Assembly: GCF_009372215.1 (NCBI RefSeq)
Contig: NZ_LWRV01000091.1
Location: 1 to 64,000, forward strand
Length of the DNA stretch: 64,000 nt
Reading direction: 5' to 3'
Source of the DNA: Acinetobacter portensis
Lineage (GTDB): Bacteria; Pseudomonadota; Gammaproteobacteria; Pseudomonadales; Moraxellaceae
Shown here: piece after piece, positions 29,446 to 38,004 of the stretch
Numbering within the stretch: the stretch's first letter is position 1
Layout: every line of letters starts with the position of its first letter
The notes under the pieces: generated by a model
The model's database searches: none
What the model saw: only the letters and a program-made list of their open reading frames with translations
Told to the model about the DNA's origin: nothing
Program-made: the position numbers and the translations under genes

Positions 29446-30027
29446 CTAACCTGTCATAGTATTTAAAGTGATTCCCGTACTATAAGTGGTATAGCCATTT
29501 CCATGATCCGTTCTATAAATAACATGTTGATGATTACTTTTATAAAATTGCGTTGAATACCCCCAAAATCTATCTAAACCCTGCCACTCCCCATCACCCG
29601 TTGCATATTCAATTGTATACTCACCTAAAGGAGCAAGTGTTTCCGCTTTACTATATTTGGGTAGTTGAACCACAACATGTAATGTATTTGTCATCTTATC
29701 TCTTACTAGAAAAACAGCATCTTTGTCTTTAGTTGTGAAAGTGAGAGAACCTTTTACAGAACCATCTAAAGGAAAGTTGTTCATGGTGTTTTGTACAAAC
29801 GGTCGTGCATATTGGCTTTCTAATATTTTTTGTTGCTGACTAAAATCTTCGATTTCTTTCAAACCATTAACATTTGTATTTTCAATACTTTGTTGATTGG
29901 GAATTTGCTGATGATTTTCTTTAATTCTTTTTAAATCATCTTTATAGAATAAAAGCACCATGACACCAACAGCAATGATCATTCCACCAAATTGACTAAA
30001 GAATGAATTTTTATTATTCGCCCCCAT
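29446..30027 (-). CDS. Membrane-anchored hypothetical protein
   Basis: A 193-aa protein that I do not recognise. A single N-terminal hydrophobic segment (about 13-28, FGGMIIAVGVMVLLFY) is followed by a Gln/Asn-rich linker (KENHQQIPNQQ). The C-terminal ~100 residues look like a beta-rich extracytoplasmic domain (SVKGSLTFTT, HVVVQLPKYS, GEYTIEYATGDGEWQGLDRFWG). This suggests a protein held on the inner membrane and exposed to the periplasm. GGGGG lies about five bases before the ATG, an unusually strong site. A single-gene unit with no informative neighbours. Confidence 0.7.
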   Translation of the reverse strand: MGANNKNSFFSQFGGMIIAVGVMVLLFYKDDLKRIKENHQQIPNQQSIENTNVNGLKEIEDFSQQQKILESQYARPFVQNTMNNFPLDGSVKGSLTFTTKDKDAVFLVRDKMTNTLHVVVQLPKYSKAETLAPLGEYTIEYATGDGEWQGLDRFWGYSTQFYKSNHQHVIYRTDHGNGYTTYSTGITLNTMTG

Positions 30028-30088
30028 ATTTCCCCCAGAAATTAAAAAACAAAAAAAATTATCTAAGTTATTATTTTATATAAAATTT

Positions 30089-30146
30089 AAGCGATAGATA
30101 GATGTAATTTATAATAAATTTCTACTTTTCTATCTATCGCTTTTTT
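30089..30146. terminator. Long-stem hairpin beside the GlcG-like gene
   Basis: Perfect 14-bp arms AAGCGATAGATAGA (30089-30102) and TCTATCTATCGCTT (30129-30142) enclose 26 bases. Those 26 bases contain an inner palindrome of AATTTAT/ATAAATT (30106-30120). A T-run follows on the plus side. It starts eight bases beyond the stop of the minus-strand GlcG-like gene and probably ends that transcript. Confidence 0.65.
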
Positions 30147-30149
30147 GAA

Positions 30150-30566
30150 TTAATTCACTTGAGCTAAAAATTTCTCAATGGCATGTTGAGCAATTTCTGC
30201 ATCTTGGAATGCTTGAACACCTGAAACACCCACAGCGCCAACCACTTGTCCCTCATAAACAATTGGCAAACCACCTTCTAACAAACCCACAAAGTTTGAA
30301 ATTGAAAGGAAACCACCACGACCATTTTTAATCATATCTTCAAATGCTTTTGAAGGTTTATGACTAATAGCAGAACACTTTGCTTTCTCTAAACTTACTG
30401 TCGCACTAATGGGTGCTGCGCCATCCATACGTTTGAATGTCAATAAACTACCCGTCGCATCAACAACAGCAATACTGACATTAAATGAATGCTCAATAGC
30501 ATATTTTTGTGCTTGATCTAATAAGAATTCTGCATCTGCTAAAGTTAAATAATGTGTAGTTTTCAT
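30150..30566 (-). CDS. GlcG/HbpS-family (DUF336) protein
   Basis: A 138-aa protein of the GlcG/HbpS heme-degrading-like family. The signature runs from LTLADAEFLLDQAQKYA through VAVVDATGSLL-type residues (IAVVDATGSLLTFKRMDGA) to GGLPIVYEGQVVGAVGVSG. Relatives are small, oligomeric, and bind heme or metabolite ligands; enzymatic roles are mostly unproven. There is no signal peptide, so it is cytoplasmic here. The gene stands alone, framed by two hairpins. Function beyond the family name cannot be read from context. Confidence 0.87.
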   Translation of the reverse strand: MKTTHYLTLADAEFLLDQAQKYAIEHSFNVSIAVVDATGSLLTFKRMDGAAPISATVSLEKAKCSAISHKPSKAFEDMIKNGRGGFLSISNFVGLLEGGLPIVYEGQVVGAVGVSGVQAFQDAEIAQHAIEKFLAQVN

Positions 30567-30604
30567 AAAATGTCCTTAATTTATTCTAAAATTTGCTCAA
30601 TAAA

Positions 30605-30634
30605 AAAGCCCGTAGCATATCAACTACGGGCTTT
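30605..30634. terminator. Terminator after hemL
   Basis: AAAGCCCGTAG (30605-30615), loop CATATCAA, CTACGGGCTTT (30624-30634). In the minus direction it is followed by TTTTATTG. It lies 20 bases beyond the hemL stop. Confidence 0.85.
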
Positions 30635-30653
30635 AGTTTAGCTAATTTCTAGC

Positions 30654-31958
30654 CTATTTGTTGTTTATTTCTGCAAAAACTTCTTTCGCCATTTGAATAG
30701 TATATTCAATATCTTCATCTGAATGTGCTGCTGAGAAGAAGCCTGCTTCAAAGGCAGATGGGGCAAGGTTTACACCACGTGACAACATCCCGTGGAAGAA
30801 TTGACGGAATGCTTCAACATCACATTTCAACATTGAATCAAAGCTTGTGATGTCTTCTTGGTCGGTGAAGTACATACCAAACATACCACCCACTTGTTGA
30901 GTCTTAAATGGTACACCTGCATCTTTTGCTGCTGCTTCTAAGCCTGCAAGTAATGTTGCAAGTTTAGCGGTTAAGTTTTCATAGAAACCTTCAGCACGTA
31001 GATGTTTAAACATCTCAATACCCGCACGCATTGCAAGTGGATTACCCGACAATGTCCCTGCTTGATACACTTTACCAAGCGGCGCGATACATTCCATCAC
31101 TTCACGTTTACCACCAAATGCACCCACAGGTAAGCCTGCACCAATGATTTTACCTAAAGTCGTTAAATCAGGTGTTACGCCGTAATGAGCCTGCGCACCA
31201 CCTAGCCCCACACGGAAACCTGTCATTACTTCATCAATAATGAAGACTGAACCATGTTCATCACATACATCGCGAATAGCTTGTAAGAAACCATCAATTG
31301 GTTTTACAAGATTCATGTTGCCTGCAACAGGTTCAACAATGACCCCTGCAATTTCAGAACCAAATTTAGCAAAACATTCTTTTAAAGTTGCAATATCGTT
31401 GTACGGAAGCGTAAGCGTATGTTTTGCAAAATCGGCAGGAACACCTGCTGAAGTCGCTTCGCCCTCACCACTTGTCAATAGACCAGAACCTGCTTTCACA
31501 AGTAACGAGTCTGAATGACCGTGATAGCATCCTTCAAACTTAACAATTTTGTCACGCCCCGTATAACCACGTGCAAGACGAATTGCTGTCATTGTTGCTT
31601 CTGTGCCTGAGTTGGTCATACGAACCAATTCAATAGACGGCATAATTTCACAAATAATGTCCGCTAAAGTTGTTTCGTGTACCGTTGGCGCACCAAAACT
31701 TAAACCATCTACAGCAGCAGTTTGAACGGCTTTAATAATTTCAGGATGTGCATGACCCAAAATCATTGGACCCCATGAACCGACATAATCTACATAGCGT
31801 TTGCCATCTACATCGTACAAATAAGCGCCTTGCGCTTTTTCAATAAATACTGGCGTACCACCTACACCATTAAATGCACGTACAGGTGAATTCACACCAC
31901 CTGGAATATGTTTGCTTGCTTGTTTGAACAATTGTTCTTGCTTTGGAGATAAACTCAT
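30654..31958 (-). CDS. hemL: Glutamate-1-semialdehyde 2,1-aminomutase
   Basis: A 434-aa PLP enzyme that converts glutamate-1-semialdehyde to 5-aminolevulinate, the precursor of heme. The start [25 protein letters not shown]-type region is near-identical to E. coli HemL; only parts are quoted here: [12 protein letters not shown] and [16 protein letters not shown]. The cofactor lysine lies in [20 protein letters not shown] choose the ATG at 31958; an upstream in-frame GTG at 31967 is possible. It follows thiE by about 30 bases on the same strand, so thiE-hemL is likely one operon, a layout seen in other gammaproteobacteria. Confidence 0.95.
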   Translation of the reverse strand: MSLSPKQEQLFKQASKHIPGGVNSPVRAFNGVGGTPVFIEKAQGAYLYDVDGKRYVDYVGSWGPMILGHAHPEIIKAVQTAAVDGLSFGAPTVHETTLADIICEIMPSIELVRMTNSGTEATMTAIRLARGYTGRDKIVKFEGCYHGHSDSLLVKAGSGLLTSGEGEATSAGVPADFAKHTLTLPYNDIATLKECFAKFGSEIAGVIVEPVAGNMNLVKPIDGFLQAIRDVCDEHGSVFIIDEVMTGFRVGLGGAQAHYGVTPDLTTLGKIIGAGLPVGAFGGKREVMECIAPLGKVYQAGTLSGNPLAMRAGIEMFKHLRAEGFYENLTAKLATLLAGLEAAAKDAGVPFKTQQVGGMFGMYFTDQEDITSFDSMLKCDVEAFRQFFHGMLSRGVNLAPSAFEAGFFSAAHSDEDIEYTIQMAKEVFAEINNK

Positions 31959-31988
31959 GAAAATCACTCAACTCAAAAAATAAAAAAA

Positions 31989-32609
31989 TTAAGCTTGTTC
32001 AGCAAATAGTTCTGACCAATCATATACACGTTGACCAACCGTAGACATTGAACGACCTAAAACATCACTAATCACCGCACATAAATCTGCACCCGCAGCA
32101 ATCACTTCAGCACCGTTTTCAACGGTCAAACCACCAATTGCACAAATAGGCACATTCAACTTCGCTTTTGCTTGTTTTAAAGTTTCAAGACCGATATTAC
32201 CCGCTTCAGGTTTTGTATCAGTGGCATAAATTGCACCAAAAGCAACATAGTTTGCTCCATCGGCAATGGCTTGTTCTGCCAATTCAATAGAATTATTACA
32301 GCTACGACCAATCAGAACATTTTTTGGTAAACGTGCTACTGCTTCTGCAATTGAGCCATCATCTTGCCCTAAATGTACCCCTACGCCATATTCAACTGCA
32401 GTATCTAAATCATCATTGATGACAAAAGGTACTTTGTATTGGGCACATAAATGCTTCATATAGCCAATTTCATAGGCTTGTGCTTCTTTTTGAACATTCT
32501 TACGACGATACTGTAAGACAGCCACTTCATAAGTTGCCATTGCACCTTCAAGCTTTGCTAACAAAAGCTCAATTGGATCATCGTTAGTAATTAAATATAA
32601 ACCGCGCAT
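31989..32609 (-). CDS. thiE: Thiamine-phosphate synthase
   Basis: A 206-aa TIM-barrel enzyme that joins the thiazole and pyrimidine halves into thiamine phosphate. Visible motifs are LYLITND at the start, PFVINDDLDTAVEYGVGVHLGQDDG (parts: VINDDLDTA and VHLGQDD), GRSCNN, YVAFGAIYATDTKP and the phosphate-binding AIGGLT. The start at the ATG at 32609 is preferred over a GTG directly before it. It is followed closely by hemL. A hairpin lies about 30-55 bases upstream. I see no conserved TPP riboswitch. Confidence 0.93.
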   Translation of the reverse strand: MRGLYLITNDDPIELLLAKLEGAMATYEVAVLQYRRKNVQKEAQAYEIGYMKHLCAQYKVPFVINDDLDTAVEYGVGVHLGQDDGSIAEAVARLPKNVLIGRSCNNSIELAEQAIADGANYVAFGAIYATDTKPEAGNIGLETLKQAKAKLNVPICAIGGLTVENGAEVIAAGADLCAVISDVLGRSMSTVGQRVYDWSELFAEQA

Positions 32610-32639
32610 CACATCTGCCGAAATTTGTCTTATGCCGAA

Positions 32640-32663
32640 TTATCTCACAACCCTATGAGATAA
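32640..32663. promoter_or_regulatory. Inverted repeat in the thiE leader
   Basis: TTATCTCA (32640-32647) pairs with TGAGATAA (32656-32663) across 8 bases. It ends about 30 bases upstream of thiE and could be an operator or leader hairpin. No regulator is known to me for it. Confidence 0.4.
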
Positions 32664-32736
32664 ATCATTTAAACATGTAGCAATTCATTATTTTTCTATT
32701 GAATTATTGATGCTTTATAAACTTTTGGCATAAAAA

Positions 32737-32762
32737 AAACCTAGAGAGGTCGCTCTAGGTTT
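32737..32762 (-). terminator. Terminator after the DUF962 gene
   Basis: AAACCTAGAG (32737-32746), loop AGGTCG, CTCTAGGTTT (32753-32762). On the minus strand it is followed by a T8 run. It lies 145 bases past the DUF962 stop; nothing else is seen between them. Confidence 0.75.
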
Positions 32763-32907
32763 GGAAACTGGATATTTAACATTAAAAATAAATTAGTGTT
32801 TCACCACTCTACCCTATTTTTTTAAAATATTAGAGCTTTTATTTCAATTTTTTCATATTAATCATAAAAATAAATATAATTATTGCTATATTTTTCGAAT
32901 ATTTACA

Positions 32908-33291
32908 TTAACTCTTAATTTTATCAAATGCTCTATCTCTTAAACTTAAGTTACCTCTTAATACATCCGAGAACATTTTCCAGTCTGAAATAAAGCTATA
33001 AATAGGTTGTTTAAAACTTGCAGGTTTATTTTTTTCAAAAACAAAATGCCCAATCCAAGCGCAGGCATAACCTGAAACTAAACCATAAACAAAATATTTA
33101 GCCTGACGCTGTCGAATGGCTTTGCTAAAAAAATACAACCCAATGCAACTACCTGCAACGTGTAAACGTCGACTCATGATATTTCGATGCTCGGTTAAGT
33201 AGAAGCGATAAAATTCATGATAATTACGAATGGGTAATTTCAATTCTGGCTGAATATTGATATTAAAATTTTGATCCATCTTTATATTCAC
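32908..33291 (-). CDS. Mpo1-like (DUF962) membrane protein
   Basis: A 127-aa protein of the DUF962/Mpo1-like family. The motif FYRFYLTEHRN, then RRLHVAGSCIGLYFF, and IGHFVFEKNKPASFKQPIYSFISDWKMF (parts: GHFVFEKNKPA, SFISDWKMF) give the His pattern H-x-H-E of the family. Yeast Mpo1 is an iron-dependent dioxygenase acting on 2-hydroxy fatty acids, but the bacterial role is unproven. Two weakly hydrophobic helices suggest membrane association. The start is a GTG at 33291 with AGGAAG six bases upstream; an ATG four codons further in is less well placed. Confidence 0.85.
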   Translation of the reverse strand: MNIKMDQNFNINIQPELKLPIRNYHEFYRFYLTEHRNIMSRRLHVAGSCIGLYFFSKAIRQRQAKYFVYGLVSGYACAWIGHFVFEKNKPASFKQPIYSFISDWKMFSDVLRGNLSLRDRAFDKIKS

Positions 33292-33516
33292 TAATATCTT
33301 CCTGATACGTTTTAATCACGTTAAACCATTTTTCGCTTAAATTAAAGCCACTTCTTTGTAATCTAGATTCGTCAAGTCTTACATCAAAATAGATTTTCGA
33401 TACAATCAAGGCTGAACATATACAACATTATTTTTGCGCTATACATAACTTTAATAACGCATATTCACGTGAACTGACTCATCTCACACATTGAGATTAA
33501 AACTAGGACAAAACTT

Positions 33517-34977
33517 ATGACCGAAGTTGAATTAAAATTTCAAATTCATGAATCAAGACGAAATGCTTTACTTAAAGCTTTAGATCCTAAAAAGTCAGAA
33601 ATCATTCAATTAAAAGCAAAATATTTTGATACGGAAGATCGTTTACTTGCACAAAATCATGCAGCATTACGTCTTCGCCTAGAAGGAACACGTTGGATTC
33701 AAACCCTTAAAGCTGCGGGAAAAAGTCATATTCAACGCTTTGAACATAATTATGATTTAGGCGAATCTGAGATTCCACCTGAATTGAATTTAGACATTTA
33801 TAAAGATGATGCTGAAGCAACAAAAATTTTAACCAATGCTTTAGGACAAAATTTTGATGCGCTTAAACTGCAATTTGAAACGGATATTGAACGAACTTCA
33901 CGTGTAATTCCATTTGAAGATACGCATATTGAAGTCAGTCTGGACATTGGTACAATTCGTGCTGAACATGGGGAATCTCCCGTTCATGAAGTTGAATTTG
34001 AACTGAAAGATGGTTCTATTAAAAGCTTACTTGCTTTTAGTTTTGAGTGGGTTAAGAAATATCAACTTTGGTTAGATGTACGAAGCAAAGCCGAAATTGG
34101 CAATTTACTTGCACAACAACAAATTGTTAGCCCCGCACAATACGCTAAAGAATTTCAACTCAGTAAAAAAGACAGTGCTGATATAAATCTACGCTTGTTA
34201 ATTTCTCAACAACTTCAACATTTACTACCAAACATTGCCGCTATTTCTGCATTACTTGCGGAAAAGTCACATATTGAGCAAGCGCAAACTGCGTTAAATC
34301 ATTTGTATTTAAGTTTGCATATTTTTAAAGATTGGAGCCCTTCTCTTTCAAATAAATGGACAAATCAGCTGAATGCTTTTAAACAGCAATTTGAAAATTT
34401 ACAGCATTTACAACATATGCAAGATACTTTGGGCACATTTCTACAAAATCCAAATACTTCTTCAAATTTGGAAAAAGATATTCTTTATGCCAAAGAAAAG
34501 CTGAATAATTTAGTTAAATCGACACAAAATGTTCATCACTTTCTTGAGCTGTTAACCTTTAGTTTAGAAACAAGTGAAGTATCTCAAAAGCAAGATTTAA
34601 AAGCTTTTGCACAAAATACGTTGCAACATCAGTATAAAATTTTGCAAGAAAGTTTGAGTCAGGCGGAGATTAGTAATTTTGAAAGCTTAGATTTACTTGC
34701 AACGCATATTAGTGAATTGAAATTTAGCTTTCCAATTTTAACCAATATTTATGATGTTAAAAATTTGCAAAAATACAGCAAAGCTTTAAATGATGCTCAA
34801 CTGGCAGCACATGAATATTTGGTTTTATCTTCTTCGGCTTTATACATTCAACAAACAGAATTAGAAGCAAGCGATTGGTTTGTTTTAGGTTGGCTTACAG
34901 CCAAGCAAGAAGTTTATGCAGAGCGTTTACTAGAAGCAACAGAACAATTTATGGTGAGCCGTAAATTCTTGAAATAA
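33517..34977 (+). CDS. CYTH/CHAD inorganic triphosphatase (YgiF-like)
   Basis: A 486-aa two-domain protein. Residues 1-205 form a CYTH tunnel domain with the ExExK signature EVELK (3-7), paired charged strands such as ARLRLEG-like (ALRLRLEGTRWIQTLK) and VHEVEFELKDG. Residues ~220-486 are a helical CHAD-type region with positive surface residues, which binds polyphosphate in relatives. E. coli YgiF splits inorganic triphosphate; the same reaction is likely here. AGGA precedes the ATG by about nine bases. A single-gene unit with a terminator. Confidence 0.87.
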   Translation: MTEVELKFQIHESRRNALLKALDPKKSEIIQLKAKYFDTEDRLLAQNHAALRLRLEGTRWIQTLKAAGKSHIQRFEHNYDLGESEIPPELNLDIYKDDAEATKILTNALGQNFDALKLQFETDIERTSRVIPFEDTHIEVSLDIGTIRAEHGESPVHEVEFELKDGSIKSLLAFSFEWVKKYQLWLDVRSKAEIGNLLAQQQIVSPAQYAKEFQLSKKDSADINLRLLISQQLQHLLPNIAAISALLAEKSHIEQAQTALNHLYLSLHIFKDWSPSLSNKWTNQLNAFKQQFENLQHLQHMQDTLGTFLQNPNTSSNLEKDILYAKEKLNNLVKSTQNVHHFLELLTFSLETSEVSQKQDLKAFAQNTLQHQYKILQESLSQAEISNFESLDLLATHISELKFSFPILTNIYDVKNLQKYSKALNDAQLAAHEYLVLSSSALYIQQTELEASDWFVLGWLTAKQEVYAERLLEATEQFMVSRKFLK

Positions 34978-34992
34978 TTGATTTAGAATAAA

Positions 34993-35021
34993 AAAGCGAG
35001 GATGAATTCCTCGCTTTCTTT
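34993..35021 (+). terminator. Terminator after CYTH/CHAD gene
   Basis: AAAGCGAGGA (34993-35002), loop TGAAT, TCCTCGCTTT (35008-35017), then CTTTT. It begins 16 bases after the stop. Confidence 0.85.
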
Positions 35022-35093
35022 TAAATTTAGATTTCGCATAAGAGGTTTTAGGTTAAATAGAAAATGGTTTTTTTTGAGAAATAGAGAAGTGTT

Positions 35094-36929
35094 ATGGATA
35101 ACGTGCAAGGAAATTTATATCTGAATCGTGAGAATTTTTTAGAATATAATTGGGAACTTGATATTCCTGAAGGTGATCATCAGGGTTATTCGGTTATAAC
35201 AATGAGTTTACAAGCATCAGCAAAGAAAATGTTGGATGCAGAAAAAACTGATAGTCAGAAGATTCTTGAACTATTGTCTAAAGCTTCTTCAATGATGCTT
35301 ATATCAGATAGCCTAAATGAGCCATTTAAGCCTATTTTTGAAGATTTCCAAATGGCAAGAAGATCCGCAATTCCAGAAGACTTTACTAAAGATGAATTAT
35401 TTTTTTTCGAGCAAATCTTAAATGATATAAGTGAACCATATTTAAAGGCAAGAATTGCAGATTTATTATGGTTATTGCTTAGACCTAAAAAAATCCATCA
35501 TGCAAAAATAGCAATTGATACGTATCTTATGCATGACATTGATGATCAATCTTGGCATAGAGATATTAAGAAGTGCTTTGAACGTGCTGCACGTTTAGCT
35601 ATACAAATTAAGGATTGGAAACGTTTAGAAAAAATCAAAAGCTTACTTTTTGCAGCTTTTCTTAAGGAATATTCAGACAGTAAGTATATGCAATTATGGC
35701 TTGCAGATTTATTAGATAAATTAAGAATAGATGAAGATTTAAGACCTCAAATAGCCCAGAATCTCTATGAAAAAGCACAAAAATTAAAAAACAATAGAGA
35801 CTTTCATTCGGCTATTTCATATTTTGAGTTATCCGCAAAAAAAAATAAGCAATGTAACGAGAAAGAAAACTATTTAGAGTCGCTTATTGGCATAGCCGAG
35901 TGTTATGAAAATGAAGCTGATATTCGAAGTACTCATAGTAATCTAGTTGCAAATGGATTCTATGAGAATGCTATTCAAGCATATCGTCGAATTCCTACCA
36001 AAGAAAGAGATAGATATAATATTGAAAATAAAATAATAGCCGTTCGTATGAAGATAATATCTTCAGGGCAAGCTTCTTTAGATGAAATGATATCTTTGAA
36101 ATCACCAACTGTTGATGTTTCTGAGTTAGTTGAAGTATCTATAGAACACGTAAAAGGAAAGTCCACTCCTCAAGATGCTTTGTTATATTTTACTGGTGTC
36201 ACTCATCCTACTAAATATGAGCAACTATTAAAGAATTCAAAGGAAACTTTAAAGCATAGTATTTTGGGGAGTTTATTCGGTGGACGTCATTTAAGTGGAG
36301 ATGGACGTATTATTGCAAAAACACCAAGTATGAATCTCAATGCTGGTGAAGACGATCTAGCTAATCAAGCAGTTTTATATAAACAAATGCAAAGTCAATT
36401 CTCTATTCACCTTGATCTTACTGTACAAAGTCAAATTCTTCCTGCATTGAGACAATTACTTAAAGAGCATAGAGTAACTAAAGAATTAATAATTTCTTTG
36501 TGTAATCAATCTCCTCTTGTTCCAACAGATAGAGTTTTTTTATTAGGGAATGCTCTATGGTTAGGTTTTGAGGAGGATTTTGGCCTTGCAATCCATCTTC
36601 TATGTCCACAAGTTGAACACATAGTGAGATCAAAATTAAAAGAAGCAGGCTGCATAACAACTAATATTGATAAAGAAGGTATAGAAAATGAAAATGGATT
36701 GAGCACGTTAATGGATCTTCCAGAAACAGAACAAATTTTCGGTAAAAGCCTTAGTTTTGAATTAAAAAGTATTTTTACTGAAGCATTAGGTTATAACCTG
36801 CGCAATAATGTTGCACATGGTTTATTAAATGACAATGACTCAATATCATTAGGCAGTATTTATGCATGGTGGATGATTCTAAGGTTAGTTATTAGATCAA
36901 TTGTTAGCGGTCAAATTAAAAGAGATTAG
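35094..36929 (+). CDS. DUF4209 protein with HEPN-like RNxxxHG motif
   Basis: A 611-aa protein. The first ~340 residues are helical and repeat-like (LELLSKASSMM, ERAARLAIQIKDW, NRDFHSAISYFELSAKKN), as in a TPR-type scaffold. The C-terminal ~160 residues carry the DUF4209 signature RNxxxHG as LRNNVAHGL (R570-H575). R-x4-H is also the catalytic pattern of HEPN ribonucleases, so RNA cleavage is a reasonable inference, not shown. Codon use differs from neighbours: many AGA codons and higher AT, suggesting horizontal gain. AGAGAAG precedes the ATG. No partner gene is adjacent. Confidence 0.8.
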   Translation: MDNVQGNLYLNRENFLEYNWELDIPEGDHQGYSVITMSLQASAKKMLDAEKTDSQKILELLSKASSMMLISDSLNEPFKPIFEDFQMARRSAIPEDFTKDELFFFEQILNDISEPYLKARIADLLWLLLRPKKIHHAKIAIDTYLMHDIDDQSWHRDIKKCFERAARLAIQIKDWKRLEKIKSLLFAAFLKEYSDSKYMQLWLADLLDKLRIDEDLRPQIAQNLYEKAQKLKNNRDFHSAISYFELSAKKNKQCNEKENYLESLIGIAECYENEADIRSTHSNLVANGFYENAIQAYRRIPTKERDRYNIENKIIAVRMKIISSGQASLDEMISLKSPTVDVSELVEVSIEHVKGKSTPQDALLYFTGVTHPTKYEQLLKNSKETLKHSILGSLFGGRHLSGDGRIIAKTPSMNLNAGEDDLANQAVLYKQMQSQFSIHLDLTVQSQILPALRQLLKEHRVTKELIISLCNQSPLVPTDRVFLLGNALWLGFEEDFGLAIHLLCPQVEHIVRSKLKEAGCITTNIDKEGIENENGLSTLMDLPETEQIFGKSLSFELKSIFTEALGYNLRNNVAHGLLNDNDSISLGSIYAWWMILRLVIRSIVSGQIKRD

Positions 36930-37032
36930 ATCTCTTGCGAAAAGTATGGCTTTATCTAATTTTGCATTAGCCAAAACTTTATAAAATATAGCTTAACGCT
37001 GTTTAAATTTCAACCAAAGCAAGAGATCTAAT
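36925..37032. repeat. Long inverted repeat over the stop of the DUF4209 gene
   Basis: ATTAGATCTCTTGC (36925-36938) and its exact reverse complement GCAAGAGATCTAAT (37019-37032) enclose 80 bases. The left arm covers the TAG stop. Inside, AAAGTATGGCT (36941-36951) faces AGCCAAAACTTT (36970-36981) with imperfect pairing. This could be a transcript-end structure, an RNA element or a mobile-element trace. Confidence 0.65.
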
Positions 37033-37262
37033 ATTCAATTTAAAACTGAATTAATTTATTAACTCGGCTTTTTATTTTCTAAGAAAAATAAATTTGGAAT
37101 TAAGTGGTTTAGCTAAATTCTAAATTAAATTTTCATTCAATATAAATCATAAGCTTATCCCAACTATAAGAGCCCAACTCAACCAAGTTGGGCTTTAAAA
37201 ATAATTTTTAGTGCTCCACGTTTACTATTTAACCAATATTCCACAAGTTTATGTCATTTTAC
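36930..37262. other. Intergenic region after the DUF4209 gene
   Basis: 333 bases between the DUF4209 gene and the convergent hypothetical gene. It holds the inverted repeat 36925-37032, about 130 very AT-rich bases without a coding frame, and a hairpin at 37171-37194. No gene seen. Confidence 0.65.
37171..37197. terminator. Hairpin between convergent genes
   Basis: AGCCCAACT (37171-37179), loop CAACCA, AGTTGGGCT (37186-37194), then TTT. It lies 240 bases past the DUF4209 stop and about 70 past the stop of the minus-strand gene. Confidence 0.6.
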
Positions 37263-37907
37263 TTAACGATATTTCCCAAAAACTTTCCACGTATTGTTAT
37301 CTGCCAATGGGTCGTTATAACTATCGCTACGTTGCTTACGTGGTTTCTCTCGAGCATCGACCAATTTAAAGTCATCTTCCGTACTTAATACAATTCCATT
37401 CACATAAAACCGTGTGCGTGTGTAATCACTTTGCCCATGCTGAAACACATAAGTTCTTAAATCAATAAACTCACGATGCGCAACCAAAGCAGTAGTATCA
37501 TCACTGTCCAACCATTGCGACATTGCTTGTATTTGTTCTGGTTCAAATTGCCCACACTTTTCAATAAGGCTTGCAATACCACGAAAAGTTTTTGACTCTT
37601 TTGCACGTGTTTTATTAATGCGAATTCGATCTACATGAAAATAAAACAGTGGTAAATTTAAGTGACTAGGCAAATGAATTTCATCGAGAACTTCATCTTC
37701 CATAAATGGCTGAAATAAGTCTTGTGCCCTTTCTATTAAACCTGTCCATTGATTGTAATATTCATCAACTTCTGCCTTTGTTCCATAATAAATAGGCAGC
37801 CCTTCTACATTGGCTAAATTTGTAGGTGGCCAAGTATTTTGGCGCAATAAAGCGATATCACTTTTTAAACGTTGAACCGCAATGGCATCTTGCATTGAAT
37901 ATTCCAT
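37263..37907 (-). CDS. Conserved-looking hypothetical protein
   Basis: A 214-aa soluble protein that I do not recognise. There is no signal peptide or membrane helix. It is rich in aromatic and acidic residues (PIYYGTKAEVDEYYNQW, DYTRTRFYVNGIVLST) and ends in a charged, likely flexible tail (DAREKPRKQRSDSYNDPL). The start is unclear: ATGs at 37907 and 37895 both have poor ribosome sites. Codon use matches the core genes, unlike the DUF4209 gene next to it. It is divergent from the DUF3144 gene with a 97-base gap. Confidence 0.65.
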   Translation of the reverse strand: MEYSMQDAIAVQRLKSDIALLRQNTWPPTNLANVEGLPIYYGTKAEVDEYYNQWTGLIERAQDLFQPFMEDEVLDEIHLPSHLNLPLFYFHVDRIRINKTRAKESKTFRGIASLIEKCGQFEPEQIQAMSQWLDSDDTTALVAHREFIDLRTYVFQHGQSDYTRTRFYVNGIVLSTEDDFKLVDAREKPRKQRSDSYNDPLADNNTWKVFGKYR

Positions 37908-38004
37908 AATAATGCTTAGGCTATTTTTAGATTAAGCGAAAGGTTCCGTTTCTGCAAGCCTTTGCCTATAATGCAGCATTAGATTTTTATACTAGGAAAA
38001 GCTC

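Noticed and set aside
32580-32760. Possible TPP riboswitch before thiE
   Set aside because: The conserved CUGAGA and pyrophosphate-sensor elements are not found; only a simple hairpin is present.
35020-37170. Direct repeats flanking the DUF4209 gene as insertion ends
   Set aside because: I compared the AT-rich borders on both sides and found no convincing matching repeat; only the internal inverted repeat at 36925-37032 stands.
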